54,488 bases of DNA from an uncultured Saprospiraceae bacterium (lineage in GTDB: Bacteria > Bacteroidota > Bacteroidia > Chitinophagales > Saprospiraceae), in contig CALLAG010000197.1 in assembly GCA_938002705.1 (NCBI GenBank), positions 1 to 54,488 on the forward strand, read 5' to 3'. Below are positions 45,173 through 53,821 of this stretch, one piece after another. A model generated the notes under the pieces. That model was not told the origin of the DNA, searched no databases, and worked only from the letters and a program-made list of their open reading frames with translations. The stretch's first letter is position 1. The number at the start of each line of letters is the position of its first letter. A program made the position numbers and the translations under genes.

Positions 45173-46075
45173 TTAATGTAATGCAAGGATAATATCAGGT
45201 ATGTCGCCCTGTATGAGGTCGTTATAATCTTTTTCAGTACAAGGATATACTTTTCCATCATTAGGGTGCTTAAAGGACCACCTACCAGTAATGATACTTT
45301 TAGTAAATTCTATGGCCTTATCAGATATGTCGCTCTGGACGAGATAAGTGATATTATTCTCTGGTAGGGTGTCTATGTCTTGATTCATACGACCTTCTAT
45401 GAAGTACCATAACATTAATGTTATCAGATCTTCTGTACCACCGGCGAGGTCTTCGTCTCCTATATTGATACAGAATGATTGTAGATCAGAAGATAATCCA
45501 GCTGATCGAGAGATTGAGCAAGCTTCATATATATCTAATCCAGTTATGTCAGATCGAGAAGAGAATGAATCCTGGATCCTCACTGCATTAATATCAAACA
45601 GAAGATTATCTGTTTTTCTGATAAGTGTATCTGCCAAGTCTTTAGAGTGCTTATACTCTCCGAGGCTGACTGATGGTTTGATAGGGATAGGACACAAGTG
45701 CCTTTGATAGCCTATGTTGTGCTTATGAGGATCTGCATATTTAGATATGTACAGGGCATGAGCATTATATTCTTCTAATATGACAAGTTCTTTACAAGAT
45801 GCGATTATGAAGTTAACACCATTCTTGGTCGCAGCCCCTACATTCATTGAATTCTCTACTGAAAATACGTTAAATTCGAAATTTTCGTAAATGTTAAGCT
45901 TGTCTAATAATTTTGAATAAAGCTCATTTCTATCTACTTTTTCACTGAAATACAGATTTATAGTATTTTTTTGGGAGCCTGGATATCTCACCAAAAATTT
46001 CTCGAATAAATGACAACTGGACGCTAATTCTTTTGGATTACCGTCACGGTTATTGCTACTATTTTGTGTGCTCAT
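45173..46075 (-). CDS. ureohydrolase (arginase/formimidoylglutamase)-like protein without metal-site motifs
   Basis: 300 residues from the ATG at 46075 (an in-frame TTG at 46096 would add 7). The order of short stretches follows Bacteroidota formimidoylglutamase-like proteins: NIGYQRHL, then DNLLFDINAVRIQDS where family members have a SFDISAIR-type strand, then GLDIYEACSISRSAGLSSD, GGTEDLITLMLWYFIEGR, SIITGRWSFKHP and a final PCTEKDYNDLIQGDIPD. Active arginases carry GGxHS, DAHxD and SxDxDxxDP for two manganese ions; I see none of them intact. It is therefore probably non-catalytic or changed in function. It converges with murF, with 9 bases between stops. Confidence 0.5.
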   Translation of the reverse strand: MSTQNSSNNRDGNPKELASSCHLFEKFLVRYPGSQKNTINLYFSEKVDRNELYSKLLDKLNIYENFEFNVFSVENSMNVGAATKNGVNFIIASCKELVILEEYNAHALYISKYADPHKHNIGYQRHLCPIPIKPSVSLGEYKHSKDLADTLIRKTDNLLFDINAVRIQDSFSSRSDITGLDIYEACSISRSAGLSSDLQSFCINIGDEDLAGGTEDLITLMLWYFIEGRMNQDIDTLPENNITYLVQSDISDKAIEFTKSIITGRWSFKHPNDGKVYPCTEKDYNDLIQGDIPDIILALH

Positions 46076-46287
46076 GAGTACATTCTTGTAACACAAATTT
46101 AGTAATTGCTGAAAATAAAAGGTTTAAACATTATAATTATTTATAATATATAACTAATTTTGTTTAGTTATTATAATTAATGAATATGTGAGAATGCCAT
46201 TTTTATAATAATTATTGCATTAACTTATTATAAAGTGACTTAACGAACACTTGATAATTGAGATTTTGAAACTTGGAAAACTACGAC

Positions 46288-48360
46288 ATGAATTTTTTAT
46301 CTAATTGGAAAACGGCTACGCTGTTTTTGTTATTTGCACCAATATGCCTTTTGGCGCAAGACCCAGAACCTACTACTACGACTAATATCTCCGAGGAGGT
46401 AGAAGAAGAAGATTACAAGGATACGTGGAAAACACCACACATCTCTGATGAAATGACTGTCGATGACGAGCAGAACAAATCATGGAGAATGGGAGATTAC
46501 AAATTTTCTTCTAAACCCAAGAACTCATGGGAGTTAGGACTCCATGGAGGTCACTTCTTTATAGATGGTGATGTCGATAGAGCGATTCCTGGAGGATGGG
46601 GCTTAGGCTTGCATCTCAGAAAAGCCATCAATTATACTTTCTCAATCAGAGGATCAGTATTCTATGGTATGGCAACAGGTATAGAGAACCAGTTCTGGAG
46701 ACATAAATTTAACAGAGGTACAGGTGGTGTCAATCAGATCGGTGGTGGTCTTGTAGAGAATACTTTTGACGGGTATAATCCACAGACAGGAGGCCCAGGC
46801 GAATGGATTCCTGCTCACAGAACACAATATATAGCAGCTGATATGGCTGTTGTGTTAAACATAGGGAACTTATTGTTCCACCAAGAAAGAAATAAATGGA
46901 ATTGGTACGCAGCTATCGGAGTTGGTCTAAGTAACCATACTGCTAATCTTGATTTGCTTAATGCAGCAGGTGAGCCATATGGTACTGGAATAGACGGAGG
47001 TATAAGAGAAGCAATAGGCTGGACACCAGACAGATTCAATACGAAAGCGGGTAGAGATGAAATAGAAGCAAGTATCAAAGAAATATATGACGGTGTCTAC
47101 GAAACTGAAGGATTCAAGAAAGCAGGAATTTTCAGATTTGGAGATGACTTTAATGTACATGTAGTATTCGTGCCTTCTATGGGTATCTCTCGTAAGTTAT
47201 CTAAAAGAATCAACGTCGGTATAGAACACCAGATCTTCTTATCTGATAATGATTACTTAGATGGCATCAAGTTCAGAACCGCTGTAGATCAGACTAATAA
47301 TGCTGATATAGGTCACTATACTCACATGAGAATAGGGTTTAACATCGGTAACTTCGATAAAGTAACAGAGCCATTATACTGGATGAATCCTATGGATATA
47401 GCATTCTCAGAAATTAATGATCTTAAGAATAAGCCTCAATTAGACCTTACTGATGAAGATCAGGATGGTGTTATCGATATGTTAGATCAAGAATTAGATA
47501 CACCTGAGGGATGTCCTGTGGATACAAGAGGTGTACTCCTAGATAGTGACGGTGACGGAATCGTAGATTGCGAAGACAAAGAGCCTTACAGTAGACCTGG
47601 TTGTCCTATAGATGAGTATGGTGTAGCTAATTGTGAAGAAGAATGTTGTGCATCAGAAGATGATATCAATAGACTCATCGATGCAAGAGCTGAAGAGTTC
47701 AAAGCAGCAGCATCTTCTGGAGTCAGCAACTATGGTGGCGGTGGTACTGTAGAGAGAACAGTCACTAATGCAGATGGTACGACAACAATAATCAGAGAAC
47801 CAGCAGTCAATACTAACACTGTAGAGAGAACAATAACTAACGCAGATGGTACGACAACTATAGTAAGAGAGCCAGCAAGAAGTAGCGGTGGAACTTATGC
47901 TAATTCAGGTTGTGGAGATTGGTTCTTACCTATGATCCATTATGACTTAAATAAGTCTTCTATTAAGCCAGAATACTTCAGTCACCTACATAACGTAGCT
48001 CAGGTACTGCAGAAATGTCCAAGCATATGTGTAACAGCACAAGGATATACAGATAGCAGAAACTCTAATGATTATAATAAAGTTCTATCATATAAAAGAG
48101 CAAAATCAGCTGTGGATTATCTTGTAGATAATTACCAGATCGATAGAAGTAGATTAAAGCTAATGTACGGAGGAGAGGAGAACCCTATGGTTAATTCTCC
48201 AAGCTCAGAAGCACATCACTTCATGAATAGAAGAGTAGAATTCAGAACATGCGAAGCCGTTGATTTTGATATGGCAGCACCAGAAGGTACGTCTACTAAC
48301 TCTGCAGGTAGTAGCTCACAGCCAGATTATTACAAAGGAAATAAGTCGTCAGGATATTAA
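46288..48360 (+). CDS. OmpA family outer-membrane protein with TSP3-like calcium repeats
   Basis: 690 residues from the ATG at 46288; a TTG at 46273 is a poorer start. Signal peptide 1-24 (CLLAQ). Residues about 70-370 form an OmpA-type beta-barrel (SWELGLHGGHFFIDGDVDRA; LGLHLRKAINYTFSIRGS). Calcium-binding type 3 thrombospondin repeats follow (LTDEDQDGVIDMLD and LLDSDGDGIVDCEDKEP). A linker at about 487-531 contains a 24-residue tandem duplication with VERT.TNADGTTTI.REPA. The C-terminal OmpA domain (about 545-655) has IHYDLNKSSIKPEYFSHL, GYTDSRNSNDYNKVLSYKRA and NRRVEFR, which binds peptidoglycan. It stands alone, with a strong terminator after it; a large structural porin is the likely role. 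Confidence 0.88.
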   Translation: MNFLSNWKTATLFLLFAPICLLAQDPEPTTTTNISEEVEEEDYKDTWKTPHISDEMTVDDEQNKSWRMGDYKFSSKPKNSWELGLHGGHFFIDGDVDRAIPGGWGLGLHLRKAINYTFSIRGSVFYGMATGIENQFWRHKFNRGTGGVNQIGGGLVENTFDGYNPQTGGPGEWIPAHRTQYIAADMAVVLNIGNLLFHQERNKWNWYAAIGVGLSNHTANLDLLNAAGEPYGTGIDGGIREAIGWTPDRFNTKAGRDEIEASIKEIYDGVYETEGFKKAGIFRFGDDFNVHVVFVPSMGISRKLSKRINVGIEHQIFLSDNDYLDGIKFRTAVDQTNNADIGHYTHMRIGFNIGNFDKVTEPLYWMNPMDIAFSEINDLKNKPQLDLTDEDQDGVIDMLDQELDTPEGCPVDTRGVLLDSDGDGIVDCEDKEPYSRPGCPIDEYGVANCEEECCASEDDINRLIDARAEEFKAAASSGVSNYGGGGTVERTVTNADGTTTIIREPAVNTNTVERTITNADGTTTIVREPARSSGGTYANSGCGDWFLPMIHYDLNKSSIKPEYFSHLHNVAQVLQKCPSICVTAQGYTDSRNSNDYNKVLSYKRAKSAVDYLVDNYQIDRSRLKLMYGGEENPMVNSPSSEAHHFMNRRVEFRTCEAVDFDMAAPEGTSTNSAGSSSQPDYYKGNKSSGY
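47746..47880 (+). repeat. 72-base tandem duplication inside the OmpA gene
   Basis: Unit 1 starts at 47746 and unit 2 at 47818, a period of 72 bases (24 codons). Both encode TVERT.TNADGTTTI.REPA with only a few base changes, several of them silent. The unit lies in the linker between the calcium repeats and the peptidoglycan-binding domain, so gain or loss of units would change linker length without a frameshift. Confidence 0.85.
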
Positions 48361-48384
48361 TTATATCGGCGGTTATGGAATATT

Positions 48385-48418
48385 AAAAAAGCTCTGGAGT
48401 ATAATCCAGGGCTTTTTT
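48385..48418 (+). terminator. intrinsic terminator after the OmpA gene
   Basis: AAAAAAGCTCTGGA pairs with TCCAGGGCTTTTTT around GTATAA, a 14-base-pair stem with one T-G pair, followed by more Ts. It lies 25 bases past the stop codon. Confidence 0.92.
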
Positions 48419-48512
48419 TATTTTGTAGTATACCCTTATCGTTTCTATATGTCGATCGAACATTAATCTATAATCTCATGTTTGCCATATATAACATACA
48501 AGAGTAAAAAAA

Positions 48513-48725
48513 ATGATAAGGAAAGGATCAAATGTAAAATGGAAATGGGGTAATGGATATGGAGAAGGTAAGGTAATAGAATCCTATGATGAAGAAATAG
48601 AGAAGACAATAAAAGGTACAAAAGTGACCAGAAACGGAGAGGCCGGTAACAAAGCTCTGTATATAGAAACAGATGACGGCAGTAAAGTCCTCAAGCTTGA
48701 GAGCGAAGTAGAAAAAATAGATTAG
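48513..48725 (+). CDS. HVA1/DUF2945 family small protein
   Basis: A 70-residue cytoplasmic protein with the full pattern of the DUF2945 (hypervirulence-associated TUDOR-like) family: KGSNVKWKWGNGYGEGKVIE at the start, then GTKVTRNGEAGNKALYIETD and a C-terminal LKLESEV. The fold is a small SH3-like barrel; molecular function is unknown. It begins about 95 bases after the OmpA terminator and ends 22 bases before the ribosome-associated gene, with which it is probably co-transcribed. Confidence 0.82.
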   Translation: MIRKGSNVKWKWGNGYGEGKVIESYDEEIEKTIKGTKVTRNGEAGNKALYIETDDGSKVLKLESEVEKID

Positions 48726-48747
48726 ATAACTAAAAAAAATAAAGATT

Positions 48748-49068
48748 ATGAAGTACAATATTGAAGCACCGTTCACCATATCAGACGATGATAGATCAAG
48801 TATAGAAAGTAAGTTAGAAAGCTTGGAGAAATTTAACCTTGGAATAACTTCAGCAGATATTTTTTTCAAGGAAGATGATGGCACTAATCCTGGAGATATC
48901 CACTCTCAGGTAAGATTGTATCTGCCAGGACCAGATATCTTTGCTGAGAGTTTTAACCAGCAAGCGATAGTTGCATTTAATAATACATTCGATGCGGTGA
49001 AGAGGCAAGTAGTGAAGTTGAATGATAAGAGAAATGATCACCGATCGGAGATAAAAGAGATGATATAG
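48748..49068 (+). CDS. HPF/RaiA-like ribosome-associated protein
   Basis: A 106-residue protein matching the short form of ribosome hibernation factors: an N-terminal FTISDDDRSSIESKLESLEK helix start, strands ADIFFKEDDGT and HSQVRLYLPG, and a C-terminal helix with NNTFDAVKRQVVKLNDKR where the family has a conserved basic stretch. Proteins of this fold bind the decoding region of the small ribosomal subunit in slow growth. It lacks the long C-terminal dimerisation domain. It follows the DUF2945 gene by 22 bases and is closed by a bidirectional terminator. Confidence 0.8.
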   Translation: MKYNIEAPFTISDDDRSSIESKLESLEKFNLGITSADIFFKEDDGTNPGDIHSQVRLYLPGPDIFAESFNQQAIVAFNNTFDAVKRQVVKLNDKRNDHRSEIKEMI

Positions 49069-49103
49069 CAGGATAGTAACAATAACAACCTTATATAAAT
49101 GAA

Positions 49104-49138
49104 AAAAGGGATGATAGCCAAAAGCCATCATCCCTTTT
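49104..49138. terminator. bidirectional terminator between the HPF-like and pyruvate dehydrogenase E2 genes
   Basis: AAAAGGGATGAT at 49104-49115 pairs with ATCATCCCTTTT at 49127-49138, 12 base pairs around an 11-base loop, with A runs on the left and T runs on the right. It can end both convergent transcripts. Confidence 0.9.
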
Positions 49139-49163
49139 CTATTAATTATAGCTCAGAATATTA

Positions 49164-50462
49164 TTATGCTAATATCTTAACTGGATTCTCTAAGAATGAC
49201 TTAAGAGTCTGTAGATAAGCGGCACCTTTAGCGCCATCTACTATTCTGTGATCACATGATAGCGTCACTTTCATCATATTGCCTATCACTATCTGACCGT
49301 CTTTGACTATTGGTTTTTCTACTATAGTACCTACAGCAAGTATACATGCATCAGGTGGATTGATAATAGCTGTAAATTCTTCTATGTCAAACATCCCAAG
49401 ATTACTTATCGTGAAGGTATTCCCTGACATTTCTTCAGGAGATAATTTCCTATTTTTCGCCTTACCAGCGAGTTCTTTGATCTCAGTCTTAATCATCGTT
49501 AATGACTTCAGATCGGCATCTCTTATAACTGGAACAAGCAGGCCTTCTTCTACAGCTACAGCTACCCCGATATTGATATTCTGATGATAAGTGATCTTAT
49601 CACCTAACCATGACCCATTAATAAGTGGGTGCTTTCTGAGAGCTGCTGCAGATGCTTTTACTACGATATCATTGAATGATATTCTTACTTCTGCGTCTTC
49701 GTTTATAGCTTTTCTTGCTGTGATAGCATTATCCATATTAATCTCTACTGTAAGGTAGAAATGTGGTGCTGAAAACTTACTTTCACCTAACCTCTTAGCT
49801 ATGACCTTTCTCATTTGAGATATAGGCTTATCACCATATACATCAGGGTTGATAGCGCCAGACAATTGGGCCATTGGAGCACTTGATGATCCTGCTACTG
49901 CAGATCCGTTAGCTATAGCTGATTCTATGTCTTGCTTGACGATACGTCCGTTCTCACCAGTACCAGATATTCTACTGAGGTCCAGTCCGCTGTCACTTGC
50001 CATCTTCTTAGCCAGTGGCGAAGCGAATATTCTGCCATCGTTATGTGTCTCATTCTGAGTGACTTGGACAGGAGTAGATGCTTTCGCTGGTGTAGGAGCA
50101 CTTTTAGTCTCCGCTTTAGGGGCTTCTTTTTTCGTATCGCTACTTTCACTTTCAGTTGCTTTAGGTTCCGCTTCTGATTTGCTAGCGCCTGACTCTATTT
50201 CAGATAGTAAGTCATCTATATTTTCTCCTTTTTCGCCTATGATAGCAATTACACCCTCTACAGGTACTGGTCCTTCTGCTACGCCGATGTGTAATAATAC
50301 ACCCGAATTAAAGCTTTCGAGCTCCATTGTTGCTTTGTCTGTTTCTACCTCAGCGAGTATATCGCCTGGTTCTACTGCATCTCCAACTTTTTTTTGCCAT
50401 CCTACGATGTTGCCTTCTTCCATCGTATCACTCAATCGAGGCATCTTAATTACTTCAGCCAT
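49164..50462 (-). CDS. pyruvate dehydrogenase complex E2, dihydrolipoamide acetyltransferase
   Basis: A 432-residue protein. One lipoyl domain (1-80) carries EVETDKATMELES with lipoylated K43. An Ala/Pro/Lys/Thr-rich hinge (about 95-140) leads to the E3-binding domain (ASPLAKKMASDSGLDLSRIS and GTGENGRIVKQDIE, about 146-182). The catalytic core ends in LSCDHRIVDGAKGA with active-site H405 and D409. The enzyme moves acetyl groups from E1 to CoA in the core of the complex. E1 and E3 genes are not adjacent. The PDH assignment rather than a branched-chain or oxoglutarate E2 rests on core wording (PHFYLTVEINMDN; ISNLGMFDIEEFTAIINPP) and is good. Confidence 0.92.
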   Translation of the reverse strand: MAEVIKMPRLSDTMEEGNIVGWQKKVGDAVEPGDILAEVETDKATMELESFNSGVLLHIGVAEGPVPVEGVIAIIGEKGENIDDLLSEIESGASKSEAEPKATESESSDTKKEAPKAETKSAPTPAKASTPVQVTQNETHNDGRIFASPLAKKMASDSGLDLSRISGTGENGRIVKQDIESAIANGSAVAGSSSAPMAQLSGAINPDVYGDKPISQMRKVIAKRLGESKFSAPHFYLTVEINMDNAITARKAINEDAEVRISFNDIVVKASAAALRKHPLINGSWLGDKITYHQNINIGVAVAVEEGLLVPVIRDADLKSLTMIKTEIKELAGKAKNRKLSPEEMSGNTFTISNLGMFDIEEFTAIINPPDACILAVGTIVEKPIVKDGQIVIGNMMKVTLSCDHRIVDGAKGAAYLQTLKSFLENPVKILA

Positions 50463-50659
50463 TTTCTATGTTTTTTTGATAAACTAAGCACTAATTTAAG
50501 GATGATTTGAAATATTTCCCTAAATAATGGTATTCATGGTATCATATGCGATAATTATGCCTATTCGCCTCCTTTTTCCATGTTATACTCAATATAATAG
50601 CCTTTAAGATATAAATGTTGAGTTGAAATATAATCCTAATTGAGATTAGGTGACGCTTG

Positions 50660-50693
50660 TTTGTTTTTATTAATGTGTAATTGCCTATTTTTG
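50660..50693 (+). promoter_or_regulatory. promoter of recR, probably leaderless transcript
   Basis: TTTG at 50660-50663 and TATTTTTG at 50686-50693 fit the Bacteroidota -33/-7 pattern with 22 bases between. The recR ATG at 50699 is 5 bases after the -7 element, the same distance as the rnpB 5' end from its element. Transcription would start on or next to the start codon. Confidence 0.6.
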
Positions 50694-50698
50694 AGACG

Positions 50699-51316
50699 AT
50701 GAAATTCTCCTCCAAGACCTTAGAAAAAGCCGTAGATGCACTAAGCATGCTGCCTAGTATAGGCAGAAAGTCAGCCCTCAGATTGGCTCTACATCTTGCT
50801 GATAACAATACAGAAAAGAAAGATAAGATCATAGCTGCAGTGATGGCACTTAGAGATGACTTGAAGTCATGTAAGAAATGTCATAACTATTCTGATAATG
50901 ACATATGTGATATCTGTGCTGATGTAGCACGTAGTCATAAGACAATCTGTGTCGTAGAATCTGTCAAAGATGTGATGGCTATAGAGAATACGCAACAGTT
51001 CAGTGGCGTCTATCATGTTCTTGGTGGTGTCATATCTCCACTCGAAGGGGTAGGACCTGAAGACTTACATATAGAATCATTGCTATCAAGAGTTAAGGAG
51101 CAGGATGATATCGAAGAATTAATCATGGCTATAAGTCCTACCATCGAAGGGGATACAACAATCTACTACATATCTAAATTACTCGAAGGCAAAGTTAAAG
51201 TATCCACTATAGCAAGAGGTGTCTCTTTCGGTGGAGAATTAGAGTATGCTGACGAGTTGACACTAGGGAGATCTATACATAGTAGGACTACGTATACCCA
51301 AGAAATCACAATATAA
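50699..51316 (+). CDS. recR: recombination mediator RecR
   Basis: 205 residues from the ATG at 50699, the usual RecR length; a TTG at 50681 lies inside the promoter and is rejected. Helix-hairpin-helix near 13-32 (MLPSIGRKSALRLALHLA), zinc finger C58, C61, C70, C73 (CKKCHNYSDNDICDIC), and a Toprim domain from about 82 (ICVVESVKDVMAIE, then YHVLGGVISPLEGVGPEDL). RecR works with RecO (and RecF) to load RecA on gapped DNA. It is followed 15 bases later by a glycosyltransferase gene, so the two may share a transcript. Confidence 0.95.
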   Translation: MKFSSKTLEKAVDALSMLPSIGRKSALRLALHLADNNTEKKDKIIAAVMALRDDLKSCKKCHNYSDNDICDICADVARSHKTICVVESVKDVMAIENTQQFSGVYHVLGGVISPLEGVGPEDLHIESLLSRVKEQDDIEELIMAISPTIEGDTTIYYISKLLEGKVKVSTIARGVSFGGELEYADELTLGRSIHSRTTYTQEITI

Positions 51317-51331
51317 GTTAAGCTGCTACAG

Positions 51332-53257
51332 ATGACTAATCTAAGCATCGTCATAGTTAACTACAAAGTCAAATATTTCTTACGGCAGTGCATACAATCC
51401 ATATATAATAGCCAATGTAATCTGACCTACGATATTATCGTAGTAGACAATGCATCTGATGATGGCAGTGTCGAGATGCTGGAAGAGTACTTCCCTAAGG
51501 TTAAGCTTATCGCAAATAAAGATAATGTAGGATTCTCAAAGGCTAACAACCAGGGATTTGCAGTAGCGAATTCTAAGTATGTTCTTATCCTCAATCCTGA
51601 TACGATCCTGCAAGAAGATACCTTACAGACATCTTACGACTATGCAGAGGCACATCCTGATGCAGGTGCCATAGGTGTCCGTATGATAGATGGCAAAGGA
51701 CAATTTCTACCAGAATCTAAACGAGGTTTTCCCACTCCCCTTAATGCAATATGGAAGATGCTGAAGGTATCTAAGCTATTCCCTAAGTCATCTTTCTTTA
51801 ATAGATACTATATGGGGCATATAGGAGAGTACGAGACTCATGATGTAGATGTTCTTACTGGTGCTTACATGTGGGTAAGAAAAGAAGCAATAACAGCCAC
51901 GGGTGGATTTGATGAAGATTACTTCATGTATGGTGAAGATATAGAACTGAGTTATCAGATCAGAGCACAAGATTATAGAATCGTATATCTACCCACTACT
52001 TCAATTATACACTTCAAAGGAGAAAGTACGAAGAAGAGCAGTGTCAAGTATCTAAGGAACTTCTATGGCGCTATGGGTATATACGCTAATAAGCGAAACT
52101 CAAATAATGGCTTCGTTTGGAAATTAATATTACAACTCGGAATCGTATTCTCAGCTGTAGCATTTGTACTTAAGCAATTGATAGGTCGTATAATAAGGCC
52201 ATTAGTAGATGTCTTATTACTATTCGGCATAGGTAAGATATTGCAGAACCTATGGGCTCGATTTTATTTTGATGATCCTACATATTATCAGGATTCGGCG
52301 GTGGACATGACACTTGGAGTACTTATAGCCATTCTTATATTAGTCTATTACTTATTCGGGCAGTATGATAAGCGGCATAATATAAAACATCTCAGCTACG
52401 GATTTCTTATCGGAACATTAGCTATGTTCTCGGTATATAGTCTATTGCCATTAGAGCTGAGATTCTCCAGACTTGTATTGGTGATGCTTGTAGTTGTGAG
52501 TCCGTTCGTGCTATATGTAAGTAGAAGGTTGTATAATCTGATAGGGTATAAAAGAAGTGCATTCAATTTGTTTGATAACAAAAGGATAGCCATAGTAGGT
52601 TCTGATATGTCGTGTACAGCGGTAGATAGAATTGCAGATAATTACTCTAACAGTCAGCAAATAATAGGGCATATCACTGATGGTATCTCTGACAAAAATA
52701 TAGGTGCTTTAGATGAGCTGGAGGATACTGTAGATTCTCGTAATATCAACGAGATCATCTTCTGTAGTAAGGATCTCAGCTCTGATTATATATTCCAGTC
52801 GATGGCAAAATTAGGCAATAAAGTTTCCTATAAAATCGCTAATGATGATAACAGAAGCATACTGGGTAGTGACTCTAAAGATAAGGCAGGAGAGTGGTAT
52901 GCATTGGATATCGCTTACAAAATAAATCAACCTTTTCATATCAGGTTAAAGCGGATATTCGATATAGGAATGAGTATACTCTTGTTGTTAGGATTACCAA
53001 TTTTTATCATAGTTAGTCCTCAAAGGAAGCATATTTATTCTCATCTTATCTCTGTTCTTATAGGTTCTAAGACTTGGATAGGATACCATATAGCGGATAA
53101 TAAATTATCAGATCTACCCACCATAAAGAATAGCGCCTTTCAATTACATACTAACGCTACTACATCTGCTCACGAAGCTAATCTTTATTATGCAAGAAAC
53201 TACAGCATATGGTTAGAGGTAGAATTGATGTATAAATTCTTACTGGATAGGAGATAA
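51332..53257 (+). CDS. GT2 glycosyltransferase fused to a reduced polyprenyl-phosphate sugar-transferase module
   Basis: A 641-residue membrane protein. Residues 3-235 are a family 2 glycosyltransferase: LSIVIVNYKVKYFLRQCI, IIVVDNASDDGS, LILNPDT (metal-binding DxD-like) and GGFDEDYFMYGEDIELSY (catalytic ED). About four to five membrane helices follow (about 265-415). The segment 420-530 (KRIAIVGSDMSCTAVDRIAD) resembles the nucleotide-binding domain of WbaP/WcaJ-type transferases. Residues about 535-641 begin like their membrane helix (RLKRIFDIGMSILLLLGLPI) and end like their C-terminus (YYARNYSIWLEVELMYK), but the catalytic middle is missing. It probably adds sugar in envelope polysaccharide synthesis; the second activity looks lost. 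Confidence 0.8.
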   Translation: MTNLSIVIVNYKVKYFLRQCIQSIYNSQCNLTYDIIVVDNASDDGSVEMLEEYFPKVKLIANKDNVGFSKANNQGFAVANSKYVLILNPDTILQEDTLQTSYDYAEAHPDAGAIGVRMIDGKGQFLPESKRGFPTPLNAIWKMLKVSKLFPKSSFFNRYYMGHIGEYETHDVDVLTGAYMWVRKEAITATGGFDEDYFMYGEDIELSYQIRAQDYRIVYLPTTSIIHFKGESTKKSSVKYLRNFYGAMGIYANKRNSNNGFVWKLILQLGIVFSAVAFVLKQLIGRIIRPLVDVLLLFGIGKILQNLWARFYFDDPTYYQDSAVDMTLGVLIAILILVYYLFGQYDKRHNIKHLSYGFLIGTLAMFSVYSLLPLELRFSRLVLVMLVVVSPFVLYVSRRLYNLIGYKRSAFNLFDNKRIAIVGSDMSCTAVDRIADNYSNSQQIIGHITDGISDKNIGALDELEDTVDSRNINEIIFCSKDLSSDYIFQSMAKLGNKVSYKIANDDNRSILGSDSKDKAGEWYALDIAYKINQPFHIRLKRIFDIGMSILLLLGLPIFIIVSPQRKHIYSHLISVLIGSKTWIGYHIADNKLSDLPTIKNSAFQLHTNATTSAHEANLYYARNYSIWLEVELMYKFLLDRR

Positions 53258-53710
53258 TCAATAGTTCAATTTTCGGATTATGACTGAGGTTCTATCGGCC
53301 TTAGCCATTTTAGGCAAATCAGTTATTTATAGCGTTAAAAGCAGGCGCCGTGTTTGACGACTGAAAGGAATGAACGACTGTTCTCGTTATTAGCGAGATT
53401 AGAGTGACTAAATGTCACTCTAAAAGAAGAGAACCTTGTCATCGGACAAGGATGGGAGGCTGTAATGTTTAGCTATCAATAATTGATTTGGCGTCAAGAA
53501 ATATGAAAGAAAGATCTCGTAGAGTAGAGCCGTGAGGCTCTAAGTGATAGAACCGCAAAGCGGGAGAGCTGCAGCCTTGGATTTTTCCCGATGCAATGAT
53601 CGGGATGGCGACATTCATCGTCTTCATTGGTTCGTTTTTTTTCTAATAGAAAAAAATGAACGCCCTTCTGGCGAAGAAAATGTATGAATAATGCAATGTC
53701 AGACAATACT
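53258..53710. repeat. hairpin-rich non-coding region
   Basis: At least seven compact stem-loops occur within about 300 bases: 53382-53398, 53401-53421 (AGAGTGAC/GTCACTCT), 53434-53451 (CCTTGTC ATCG GACAAGG), 53526-53541 (AGAGCC GTGA GGCTCT), 53553-53563, 53587-53604 (CCCGAT/ATCGGG) and 53630-53661 (long A/T stem with GTTC/GAAC ends). Two of the loops are tetraloops. The sequence is less AT-rich than its neighbours. A frame through it at 53494-53706 on the minus strand does not read like a protein. It may be a mobile or repetitive structured element or a cluster of RNA signals. Confidence 0.6.
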
Positions 53711-53761
53711 AAACTTTAATAGATTTAGAATAGAAATCCATTTTATTAAATTACAAAAGTA

Positions 53762-53792
53762 AAAGGCAGAACGATCATCTCGCCCTGCCTTT
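53762..53792 (-). terminator. intrinsic terminator of the YceI-like gene
   Basis: AAAGGCAG (53762-53769) pairs with CTGCCTTT (53785-53792), with an inner CGA/TCG pair set in the loop. On the minus strand the stem is followed by a T-rich run. It lies 30 bases past the stop at 53822. Confidence 0.8.
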
Positions 53793-53821
53793 ATCAGTAT
53801 ATCTCATTGGTAAACGAAAAA

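Noticed and set aside
48528..48884. 118-residue hydrophobic open frame on the minus strand
   Set aside because: It spans two real plus-strand genes (DUF2945 and HPF-like) and the gap between them; the Phe/Tyr/Ile-rich sequence comes from AT-rich codons read backwards.
50059..50487. 142-residue open frame antisense to the pyruvate dehydrogenase E2 gene
   Set aside because: Its Ser/Ala/Pro-rich sequence is the reverse image of the Ala/Glu/Lys hinge of the E2 protein.
53494..53706. 70-residue open frame on the minus strand
   Set aside because: It runs through several hairpins, has no protein-like pattern and no homologue that I recognise; the region reads as structured non-coding DNA.
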